64,000 bases of DNA, from positions 9,455,162 through 9,519,161 of the forward strand of contig NC_089749.1 in assembly GCF_040412425.1 (NCBI RefSeq), in the 5' to 3' direction. How positions within the stretch are numbered: the first letter of the stretch is position 1; the number at the start of each line of letters is the position of its first letter. The translations under genes and the position numbers were made by a program. Positions 27,106 through 38,316 of the stretch are shown one piece after another. The stretch is from Macrobrachium rosenbergii. Its lineage: Eukaryota > Arthropoda > Malacostraca > Decapoda > Palaemonidae. The notes beneath the pieces are model-generated. The model worked only from the letters and a program-made list of their open reading frames with translations. It searched no databases and had not been told where the DNA came from.

Positions 27106-27753
27106 TAAACGTATGTACCCATAATCAAGTACAGACTTACAGAACGACTGTAGCTGAAAAATTTATTGGAATAGACCTACGTATATCATACACGTAAATT
27201 AGGAAGAACTTTTCCTTCTATAGGTCTAGTGAAAAACATAACACACGGAACCTGCCAATGGCGCAAGAGTTATCAGACAACAACGCTCTTTCTCCTATAT
27301 CCTATTCCGCAACTGCCATTGTTTGAACGTTTGCCCCCAACGCTTCGCCAGACTTATACGCTCTATAAATCAATAATCTGCTTCCCCTCTTGAAGCACTG
27401 AAGACCTCCAGCTGGCCGTTATCAGTTTGTTTTTGTCCCCGTCATGCGTCTGGCAACGAGGAGAGAGAGAGAGAGAGAGAGCTCTTCAAGAAGAGGCGAC
27501 GGGTTACCCAGAGTGGTGCAATGATAGCAGTGGTGACTATGGCTTCTTTCTGTTGCTTTTGTTTTTGTTCTTATTCTGTTTTTCTCGATTTATTTTACTT
27601 GATCTGGAGGAAAATTTCATGAACTGTATTTGCCTCTGTTCTTAAAATCCAATATCAACCTTACCGACGACATTTTAAATAATTTTCAATATTTATTTTT
27701 CTAGACCTACCTCCCTCTTGGTGGAAACGGCTTATATATCGTAAAATAAAATA

Positions 27754-27849
27754 AGGGCCAAACTTTCATTGTAATCAGACTTGTTTCTCCTTGTATTGCA
27801 AGGTCCAAAATTTCATTGTAATCAGACTTGTTTTTCCTTGTATCGCAAT
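27754..27849. repeat. Tandem duplication of about 48 bp
   Basis: TTTCATTGTAATCAGACTTG and TTTYTCCTTGTATYGCAA occur twice, about 48 bp apart. Confidence 0.85.
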
Positions 27850-27954
27850 TGTCGATAGTCACCCAATACCTACAAAAAATTAGTGATGATGTTTGCAAAA
27901 CATCTGAATAAAAACCGTTCTTCCAGTTGCTGGTTTATATCTCGGGAAAGAGAA

Positions 27955-28013
27955 TTCTGCCGTTATTCATATTTACTGGTTTACGAAACCAGCAAATGTG
28001 AATAACGGCAGAA
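27955..28013. repeat. Near-perfect 59-nt hairpin
   Basis: Arms of 28 nt starting TTCTGCCGTTATTCA and ending TGAATAACGGCAGAA, joined by a 2-3 nt loop, with only two mismatches (G:T-type on one strand). It could be a microRNA-like precursor or the remnant of a small palindromic MITE. The loop is shorter than in typical miRNA precursors. Confidence 0.7.
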
Positions 28014-28257
28014 TAAGGCGATCTATGATTTTCCTTTTTACCGACCACTTGAAAATCAAGATATATTTCGAGATTTGTGGTAATCAATGAGCATGAATAA
28101 ACCTATAGACGATTTTAAGAATACCCACAGATGTTGGCTTTGATGTTTTTGGTCAAGTGAGGCATCAAAATGTTTTACGTTTCTGCGTCAATTAATTTGT
28201 CAGAATTGGTCAAACGCGCGGCAAAAATCTTTTGAGAGAGAGAGAGAGAGAGACGTG

Positions 28258-28642
28258 CTTTTTAGTTTTCTGTAAAAGAAATCTATTGTGCCGGCTTTGT
28301 CTGTCCGTCCGCACTTTATTCCGTCCGCCCTCAGATCTTAAAAACTACTGAGGCTACAGGGCTGCAAATTGGTCTGTTGATCATCCACCCTCCAATCATC
28401 AAACATACCAAATTGCAGCCCTCTAGCCTCAGTAGTTTTTATTTTATTTAAGGTTAAAGTCAGCGTCTGGCACCGCTATAGGTGCCAACAACACATGCCA
28501 CCACCGGGCCGTGGGTGAAAGATTCCATGGGCCACGACTAAGAGTGTCATGGGCCGTGGCTGAAAGTTTCATACAGAATTATACGTTGTACAGAAAACTC
28601 GACTGCGCCAGAGAAACTTCGGCGCATTTTTTTCTTGCTCCA
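28258..28642 (-). mobile_element. Dispersed foldback repeat, copy 3 of 5
   Basis: Reverse-orientation member of the family at 3,355-3,750. It begins TTTAGTTTTCTGTAAAAG, TGTGCCGGCTTTGTCTGTCC and ends near AACTTCGGCGCA. Within it, CCATGGGCC/CATGGGCCGTGG is locally duplicated. A (GA)n run (28,233-28,252) abuts it. The 77-codon open frame at 28,511 lies largely in the repeat. Confidence 0.8.
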
Positions 28643-28649
28643 TCGGCGG

Positions 28650-29885
28650 TTACAAGCTTCGGCTTCGCGTTATCAGCAACATCGTACTTGTTTTCCGTTC
28701 TGTCCTCTGTCAACGCCTTCAATTTCACAAGTTACAGCTCTTAGACGTATATTGTCAACCTAAAAATTGCGTACGAAAGATGAAGAATCATTTTGGCTGA
28801 ATGAGCATTCGCACACAATAGGCCTAAGCAAAACTACGCCTACAGCAAACGTCACATTAGACAATGGCACATAGAATATTTAATACCTGAAATGAAAAAA
28901 TGACACAAAAAAGACAAATAAAGCAAGTAATCAAAGGTTTGAAACTTGCGATACTCGAGAGAAAGACACTGAACAGATGCTATAGTAAACTATAAACTAT
29001 ATACACACACCAATTCTATATTAAATACATAAAAATTAACATTGGATCAGTTTAACATCTTCACACTAGACTGGGAGGGAGGGAGAGAGACAGTGGGGTG
29101 GGGGTTGTTTAAATTTTAATTGCTGTATTTAACTTTAACCGATAAAAGTTATGGGAGGGAAGGGATATTTAAAATGGCCACTACAGGGAGTATGAAGGGG
29201 GGAGGGGGACAAAGCCCCCAGGGTAGGTATAACACAGGTTAACTTAGCATGTATTCCTTTACGCAACGTTAAAGTAGGTCTAGACCTATCTGGCTTGGTT
29301 GAACTCGTCAACCTAGGCCAACTTAGGTCATGTTTGGTTGTATTCCCTTACGGAGGGAGGGAGGGGGAGGGGTAAGAATATTAAACCAATCCCAAAAATT
29401 AGTCGTTTAACCTCACTTCCTTCAAAGTGAGACCCGCCACCTTCAAAACTAGTTATAGGATTAAATACAAATTTGCCAGGTAGCATTATAATAAAAACGG
29501 TCCCATCGCCAGCAAACGACCCCAAAAAAAGTGTGACGCCACCACATGCATATTTCGTATATATGTACTCACTCTTCACTGCCGTAAGTGTGGTATCTAT
29601 TTCCACTTCGGGTTTCCATGTAGCTGTCGTCATATCTAAGTTGTCACAGTTAACGAAAAAGAGAGAAAAACAAAAAAACAAAATAAGTTAATCAAAACTG
29701 GGTGCTGTTAGTCTACGGTGCACATTCTTGCCAAACTGTGAAATTTGAAAAAAAAAGGCGATTTTGGAACAGCAAAACTTTGTCCATCGAAGCCAGTTAC
29801 GTGCAATTATAATAACTTATGTTTAGCAAACATGTCAGTCAGTTAGAGTGAAACTAGTTTGACTGGAATGACGAAGATGCATATA
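28650..29885. other. No gene recognised
   Basis: Unique-looking, partly G-rich sequence (29,070-29,370 has GGGAGGGAGGG runs). No supported exon. Confidence 0.45.
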
Positions 29886-29889
29886 GGTC

Positions 29890-30425
29890 TAATTTCTAAT
29901 AAACGTTAGCATATGGGTCTATTTCTTAATGCTCACACACACACATATAGGTCTATATCTGCACATTAGCATATAGGTCTGCTTCTTAATGCTCACATAT
30001 AGGTCTATATCTAAACGTGAGCATATAGGTCTATATCTGAACGTTAGCATATAGGTCTATATCTGAACGTTAGCATATAGGTCTATACCTGAACGTTAGC
30101 ATATAGGTCTATATCTGAACGTTAGCATATAGGTCTATATCTGAACGTTAGCATATAGGTGTCTATATCTAAACATCAGCAGACAGGTCTATATCTAAAA
30201 GTTAGCATATCGGTATAGGTCTATATCTGAACGTTAGCATATAGGCCTATTTCTGAACGTTAGCACATGCAGGTCTATATCTGAACGTTAGTATATAGGC
30301 CTATAACTGAACGTTAGTATATAGGTCTATCTCTAAACGTTCACATATAGATCTATCTCTGAACAGTAGGATATAGTCTATATCTGAACGTTAGCATATT
30401 GGTCCCTATTTCTATACGTTAACCT
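29890..30425. repeat. Minisatellite, 26-bp unit, about 19 copies
   Basis: The unit is close to GCATATAGGTCTATATCTGA followed by ACGTTA. Copies are nearly exact in the middle (30,010-30,160) and decay towards both edges. Confidence 0.9.
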
Positions 30426-31004
30426 ACAGCAATGGACAAAGTTATAATGATCAAAATACGTAGCAAGGTGCATTGAAAACTGGGCAGAAATAAGCTTTCA
30501 ACTGAAAAACAAAATAATAAAAAGCAATAATAGAAACATTCATTATTCTTTTTCATTATCATAAAATTTAATTCACAAGAAAATCAAGCAATTCATTTCA
30601 AGCTTAAGTTAAAGTATAATAATTTCAAGCACAAATTAAACTATAATTTCGAGCTCTTAAACACTTTAGATTTTACAATCTTCAAACTACATTCTACGTG
30701 GCTTTTAATGGCTACATAACATCAACAAAGCGGTTTACGTAACTTTATTAACTGTGAGAAAAATGTGCAACTTAAATGTAAGAGCAATTGCATAAAGCTT
30801 TACTTAGGAGAATGTAAAGTAGATTAACATGCGCAAGAAATGGAAATTAATAATAATAATCCTAAATTTATCAATTTAAGAATTTCTGCCACTAACTAAA
30901 ATTAACATGTGTGTTTTTCTAAATTGTTAACAATATTAATTTGATGTTAAAACTATCAAACTACTAATGTTAATAACATGAATTGTTTGATTATCATATC
31001 TCTG

Positions 31005-31619
<615 letters not shown>

Positions 31620-31620
<1 letters not shown>

Positions 31621-33327
31621 ATATGCAGACTAATGTCTGACAACACAAAAATAAAACAGTCTTCAAGAACCACAAAACATTACCTTCTGCCAACATGACA
31701 TCACTGTTTACCAAAGGGTAGGCCAAAGCCTCAGACTGCACCGAGAGACTGTTTACAGGCAAACATGCAGTCTAGTGACTGCAAACACGTTCGTTTTGCT
31801 TGCCTTACAGGTACACAATGTACGTAGTTTATTAAAAACATGGTCAGTGTGCTTGGCTTTTATGAGAATACATTTTTCTAGTGCTTGTGGTTCATTTTGC
31901 TTGCTTTAGAGTATTATGCTTGTTTTCGAGGTAAATACTGTATGTGGTTTATTTTTAAAAATATAACAATGTGCGTGTTTTATATGAGGAAATGTTTTTT
32001 ATTAATGCTTGAGAAAGCACTTAGTTTGTTAAAGATAAACAATTTTATTCTTTAATGCTTGTGAGAGCACTTGCTGTAGTAACTGTTCTCTGTAGTTTAT
32101 TTATTGGCAAATAAAAAAACCCGTTTTTTCACCAAAATAAAAATCTCTCGTATATGGTTACATTAAATTTGGTCAATACAATCATTTATTATGTTCCTAG
32201 ATGTAGGCCTACATCCACTTTACACTAAATACTAAATAGTATCACGTGACCTAAATAGGATTAAATATTACCCATTTATGTGGAAATTTCGGGAATATGT
32301 TACGTAGACATGAAACGAAACGATAAGATTCGAAATAGGTAAAAAAATATATATATCTGTAGACCAACACTGCATACTCCATGATGACGTCAGACCTCAA
32401 CATCGGAAGGTGATCTAAAGCCTAAAGACTCCAGTGACTTGCGTTTGCAACCTGATCAACTCCGTAACCCCTTTGTGTTCCCTTTAAATCAGAGACGAGT
32501 GTAAAAAAATATATACGAAAAGGAACACACAAAAACCGACTTGACAACAGTGCGTAAAAGGCGCGTTTGTGAATATCCTGGCCTTGACGAGTATAGAGTC
32601 GGGAGAGTGTAGGTGTGCGGAGCGGGGAGTGTTTGCAGTGACGTCATATAACAAACACCCCCCCCCACTCTCTCCCTCCTTCGCCCTTCCTCTTTTAAGG
32701 TTCATGAACAGACATGCGCAGCTTGTTTGGGTAACTTTCACATGCCAGAGGTAACTGTAACTGGAAATGTCTATTTTTAATCAAAGTAATGCGTGCTGGA
32801 TTACTTCTGTTAATAAATAACGCAAACTGGAAAGCAAATGACAAGAAAAACTGAGAAACGAAAGTAGAGTTAGGTCTAACTTCTGGCAATCAGCATAGGC
32901 CTATACGACCTTCCAAGACTGTAAAACCAACATACGAATCCGATATATAACGAAAACACGAACATGCACGAACAAAACAGCAACACGATTTTCTCCCTTT
33001 AAAACGAAAAAGGACACGCATCCACTAATCTCAGACATCCACTGACACAAAAACCCCAAAAATTAAAACTTGTCAAATGAAACTCGATCCCACAGGCGAA
33101 GTAGGTGACCGAAATTCTGCTCGACGTTCAGCAAGAAGATAAAACCGCGCTTTATCATAAATGCTTCCCTTGAAGGCTGATTTCAACCACGTCCTAATCG
33201 GACAGCTTTCAACACAACCAAACTTAGGCGGTGGTTCAGCTCTGGCTCAAAAATTTAAAAAAATTCGTGCCAGTAAAACATATCCTTTTTGCGCTGAAGC
33301 AACAACGCCCCTTTTATGGAAAACATC

Positions 33328-33330
<3 letters not shown>
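31620..33330. other. No gene recognised
   Basis: Unique-looking sequence. A somewhat GC-richer patch at 32,560-32,710 shows no domain or splice support. Confidence 0.45.

Positions 33331-33332
<2 letters not shown>

Positions 33333-33376
<44 letters not shown>
33333..33376. repeat. (CA)n microsatellite
   Basis: About 44 bp of CA. Confidence 0.95.
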
Positions 33377-33379
<3 letters not shown>

Positions 33380-34405
33380 GATAAACTAAGTGGCCGAGTC
33401 TGGTCAACTTCTTTGTTTTAAAAGCATGATTCCTTGACTGCGAGTACTAGCAATTCTGCTTCCTTATGCCCTTTTCTGACTTTTTTCTATTGGGTTACAG
33501 ACAGAGTACTGGTGCACAGCACAGACTCCTAGATGGTTACGAATGGAGAATATAACTATAGTTACCCCAGACTTTGTCGATAATGTGTTAGCGACATACC
33601 CATATTTTTTCTACAGTAGACTAATGACATACCCAAGTTTTTCCTAATAAAGCCAAGATAAGCGCGTAGAATTTTTTTTTTGATGCAAAGAGTTGATTAA
33701 AATGACATGACTTCGTATCTAAACCTTAAGGAAACTGACTAAGCGAAGGCAAGGTAATCCTATTATTAATAGATTCCGGAGACCAAGATTAAGTGTTACA
33801 TATTTTTTAAAATATATGAAAAAAATATTACTAAAGCCTTCGTTGATTAAAACTTAGTGGTGAAGCATAAGACTTCGGCAAAAGCACGACCCTATGAAAG
33901 AAAAGACATTTTAAATGTAATGTACTTAGTTTTATCCATTCCCTCTAGGTTTGACAATTTTTAGGCCTATCGTCAAATAAGATTCACGTCCTATAAGACG
34001 CTGCAGGAATTATCAGCTATTAAACATAGCAAAAAATGATCCAATCCGGCCCCCACATAATCCCAAATCACTATTCTACCACGTAACACATAATCACCAA
34101 CTCTCTCTCTATTAAAGAACCACAAAAAATCATTAATACACTTTCTTTCTTTTATAACAATAAGCTACGAGAGAGCAACCAGAATGACCAGTCACCCAAC
34201 ACGCGTGGAACAGGTCATGGCAGGTAAAGCAGAAAGCCACTGGCTGGCTTTAACCTCAACGGCACGTGTGAAACAAGTCACGTTCCTTCGAAAAACTCGG
34301 CCAGAAACAAGCGTAGTTTTTCCGCCATGTCCTAAATCCCGCCCAAGTGAAATACTAGACGCTTTGAAAAGGATCGAAAATGACCAACTAGGACGTCAAC
34401 TTGCG
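33380..34405. other. No gene supported
   Basis: The open frame from 34,184 (+) runs into a CT tract and has no recognisable domain. Confidence 0.45.
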
Positions 34406-34409
34406 GTCA

Positions 34410-34410
<1 letters not shown>

Positions 34411-34468
<58 letters not shown>
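34411..34468. repeat. (CT)n microsatellite
   Basis: About 57 bp of CT. Confidence 0.95.
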
Positions 34469-34469
<1 letters not shown>

Positions 34470-34470
<1 letters not shown>

Positions 34471-35600
34471 CTTCTTCTTCTGCGGTTTAATATAGTTAAC
34501 TTAGAAAAGGGATGCGTGCGAACTTTCGTCAACATAGGCCTAATTCTGTATTGTCGTTTTTGAATCTTTAAACGCTGGATAAATACGATCTCGGTCAAAT
34601 AAAGGCTGAATCAAGATCTTCTAGTTTAAAAGCTGAATGAAAACAGGCCCCAAAAACAATAGGCCTATACCGTGCAAGCTCCACCCAATGTTATTCCAAG
34701 CGATGAACCTATTTAGCCTAAAAGAGCGTAATATAAATATAAATAAATTATTTATAAGAAATAATCAACCTTTTAGCATAAAAACAAAACAAAAATACCT
34801 ATGGCAGTAAAGAATTCAAACGAAATTGTCATTAAACTGCATCGCTTAGACTCCCTATAGGCCTAGCCTCATTTATCCTATATTTTATTAAGAGAAATGT
34901 TTGCCCTCGGCCTATAGTTTCAAATAACAGAACAGTACACGAAAGATTACGTAATGCAACAGATATCTGCATATAACTCACAAAACTAAATATAAATTAA
35001 ATACAAATTTCAACATCCATTGCTTCCCTAAACATAGGTCTAGAAACTTTAGCCGCAAAAAACTGGGCTACTCTTGCACTTTTCAAATTCAAAATTCAAT
35101 TTAAAAACCTACAATTTCTCACCGCGTAAGTGACAAGTAGCCGACTGGCTTGTAAGTAACCATGGAACTCTGATCTACTTTAATAATGACCAGTCAGTGA
35201 CGCCACAAAACCATATCGAATGACACCAAATTTCCCAGCAGCTAAGATGACGCCCCAAGAGGTGGTTTTTCATTATTTGAGTCATTCAGTGCTATATTAA
35301 TCTTCATCTCTAATGATGAAATCGAGATCGATGATGTCTCTTGAATAAAATGAATAGATAAATGTGCATATAATGATATATAATGATGATACGCATGTCT
35401 TCAAGGGATAAAAATGTTTAAATGAAAGATATAAGCACGAATAACAAAAACGTATGCATGTATTCGTAAAAGTATGCATTAGACGCATTAGGCTAATAGC
35501 AAATAAGGAATTCGATCCCAAATAAGACCACTCGATGCGCCTGTAATCTGTCCCATCGAGAGCAGAGCAAATAAGCATTACGGGGGGGAAGCTTGGGACT
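34470..35600. other. No gene recognised
   Basis: AT-rich unique-looking sequence. Confidence 0.5.
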
Positions 35601-35601
35601 A

Positions 35602-35602
<1 letters not shown>

Positions 35603-35651
<49 letters not shown>
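35603..35651. repeat. (GA)n microsatellite
   Basis: About 48 bp of GA. Confidence 0.95.
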
Positions 35652-35655
<4 letters not shown>

Positions 35656-36134
35656 ACAATTACGTAGTTATATAACGTAACATAATATACAATCTATCAC
35701 AAAATATCCAGAACATCAAATGTGACAGAAGTTACTAGCGTAAGGAGTCGCATCACCAACTGCGCCCCAACAACCCTCCAGCCCCATGTGTATTGAACCC
35801 CACACAAAAGAGTACAAAAAAAAGAAAAAGAAGAAAATAGGATTAAAGGAGGGATGGAAAGGGGGGAGTGAAGGAAACCCAATCCTTTCCAAGCCTCACC
35901 ACTCCTTCACTGACGCCCTTCATAACTAGATAGTGCAGTAGTCTCTGTATACGGTACAGCAGATGAAGCATGAATAGTGTACCCCGGCACCCTAGTATAT
36001 AATTCAGTGTACCCTAGTATACAATTCGAGGTACCTACAGTACTTTAGTATAGTCTAGAGTACCCTGCAAAGTGGACTATTTGTCTAGTAAAGCCTACAG
36101 AATGTAGAACAGCGTGCAAAAGTGGCATTAGGCC

Positions 36135-36480
36135 TAAGTGACCTGAAATATGGCCCTGAATTGGCGTTGGCGTAAGTGACCTAAATATGACCCTGAATTG
36201 GCCTATGTGACCTGAAATATGACCCTGAATTTGCGTGACCTGAAATCTGACCCTGAATTGGCCTATGTGACCTGAAATATGACCCTGAATTGGCATAAAT
36301 GACCTGAAATATGACCCTGAATTGGCATAAATGACCTGAAATGTGACCCTGAATTGGCATAAATGATCTGAAATATGACCATGAATTGGCATGACCTGAA
36401 ATATGAACCTGAATTGGCCTATGTGACCTTACATGTGACCCTAAATTGGCGTAAGTGACCTGAAATATGACCCTGAATTC
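36135..36480. repeat. Minisatellite, 27-32 bp unit, about 12 copies
   Basis: The unit is close to GACCTGAAATATGACCCTGA followed by ATTGGCATAAAT. The minus-strand open frame (36,045-36,392) with PIQGHISGH-type repeats is a by-product. Confidence 0.9.
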
Positions 36481-36605
36481 CCCGATTCCTGTTTCTCTTA
36501 CGGAAAAAAAAATTTCTTTCCCTAATATTCTCTTAATGTTTACGTAAGTCTAGATCTGTTTAAGAAGCAGACATTGCTTATAAGTCTAGGTAAGGTAAAC
36601 ATTCC

Positions 36606-36607
<2 letters not shown>

Positions 36608-36645
<38 letters not shown>
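36608..36645. repeat. (GA)n microsatellite
   Basis: About 37 bp of GA. Confidence 0.95.
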
Positions 36646-36648
<3 letters not shown>

Positions 36649-37043
36649 TACAAAGCGGAAAATTCCATACCATATGACTTAACTTACCTGGAAGGAAACG
36701 TTCATTATGGTATCAGATAAAACGAAAACTGTATTTCTGCAGATTAATTAACCGATCAATCATTTTTGTCAAGACGATGACAGTTCACATACTTACATCC
36801 GTCAAGATTATTTGAAATAATCTTTATATTTCTTTATGAATTACTTAATTCATTATAGATTTAAACGATAATTTGCGGAACGATAATGAACGCACCCTTC
36901 TATCTTGGAGCAAAGCCTTGGGGACTAAAACGGAGGAGTATTATGAGTCTAAAACAAAGAGGGAAAACATTCATACAACATGTAAACACAAAAAAGTAAA
37001 TAAATAAACAAATAAACAAATAAATCAAATGTTTTCAACTCAC

Positions 37044-37240
37044 TGCTTGCTTGGTGACGGACTAATCCTGGACCTGAACTGGATTCCGGTGCCGTGAGGA
37101 CACCGTTCACTGGAGCACCGCGACCTTAGGGTGAAGGGGGAGGGACGGTGGGGCGTCGACGCCGCCGTCAGCAGCGTCTGGTCCTCCGAGATGATTTCCA
37201 GGGAGGAGTCCAGCTCCTCTGAGGATGTGGATGTGTCCAT
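37044..37240 (-). CDS. First coding exon of an unrecognised gene (partial)
   Basis: The open frame starts MDTSTSSEELDSSLEIISED and ends SRISPSPSKQ at a donor (CA|gtgagt, exon edge 37,044), leaving phase 2. The peptide (about 65 residues) is Ser/Thr/Pro-rich with an acidic start and a basic, Ser-Pro-rich end (RSRCSS, FRSRISPSPSK), suggesting a disordered, phosphorylatable N-terminus of a regulatory protein. I do not recognise the family. Support comes from GC-richer composition than its surroundings, a clean donor, and a TATA/initiator pair 76-110 bp upstream. A methionine six codons upstream (MTFFLN) is also possible. The next exon, towards lower coordinates, was not identified. Confidence 0.5.
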
Positions 37241-37305
37241 GTTGAGGAAGAATGTCAATCTATGAAGGAGGAGGAGCCACTATTACTAGAGTTGGTTTTC
37301 TTCTT

Positions 37306-37352
37306 GAATGACGAATGACGATGATTACCTCTTCTTTCAATAGTCTTATAAA
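37306..37352 (-). promoter_or_regulatory. TATA box and initiator for the 37,044-37,240 exon
   Basis: Read on the minus strand, TTTATAAG (37,345-37,352) is followed about 34 nt later by TCATTC (37,313-37,318), close to the arthropod initiator TCAKTY. A second TCATTC lies at 37,306-37,311. The implied 5' UTR is about 76 nt. Spacing is slightly longer than the usual 30-31 nt. Confidence 0.45.
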
Positions 37353-37700
37353 TTGCACTTCCGGAGGGCCTCTGACGAGGTCAGTGGTTAAGGCGAACGA
37401 GGCGTTGCCTCTCTGTCACAACCAGTGTTTTCAGCACTCATTGTCCACTATAATACTTACAGTTTAAAATACAAATAAGCACATCACTACGACTTCAAGG
37501 AATGCATAGTTACTAGGCTTTAAAAACAAGCGTATCTAAAAACAACTTAATTGGTGTCACTATAAACTAAAAAGTTAATCTGAAATATAAAATTGGTTGA
37601 TCATTTCACTGACACAAATTGTTTAATGGTTCTTGCTTCCATTTGCTAAAATCTTATATAATAATCTTGCCTTTTTCAACATTTTCTAACAATGAACTCC

Positions 37701-37703
<3 letters not shown>

Positions 37704-37766
<63 letters not shown>
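37704..37766. repeat. (GA)n microsatellite
   Basis: About 62 bp of GA, about 95 bp outside the left end of the Harbinger element. Confidence 0.95.
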
Positions 37767-37769
<3 letters not shown>

Positions 37770-38257
37770 CTGACAACAAAAGTAGGAGGAGAACCAGTCA
37801 CTTGAAAAGTTGCCGTAGACTAAGGAACACAAAAAGAAAAAAAAAAAGACTAACGACTAAACGACACATCACGTCACGTCACCGTCCCATCAGCCGTGCC
37901 TTGTATTCACATCCATCACGATCCTGTTCAGTTCGTGCTCAACCTCCCAGTCGTCATGGCGCCTCATGGATTTAGCTTTAAAAAAAACTTGCATCAATTG
38001 CGCTTCTTTTAGATGAAGAGAAGCAACTGCGTGTACACGAAGCATTGAGGAAAACAAAAAGTGAATACTAGACCCATTACAAGTTCTTTCAGTATTTTAG
38101 AATGTCAAAATCTAAATTCAACTGGTACCTGCTTGGCAAAGCAGAGAGAGATCTTCTCAAGAAGAACACTCGTTATTCGGGAGGCTACACCACCCAAAGA
38201 AAAACTGGCTGTGTGCCTAAGGTGAGTATCAAACTACAGTATTATTACGAACTTCTT

Positions 38258-38263
38258 TTTATT
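38258..38263 (-). terminator. Candidate polyadenylation signal for the MADF-BESS gene
   Basis: AATAAA on the minus strand, about 54 nt after the stop codon of the MADF-BESS gene. Confidence 0.4.
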
Positions 38264-38316
38264 TTGTGCATTAGGCTAATACAGAACATGTTCTAATGGG
38301 GTGCGTATAATGCCCC

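Noticed and set aside
28511..28744. 77-codon open frame
   Set aside because: Mostly inside dispersed foldback repeat copy 3. The same frame is broken in other copies.
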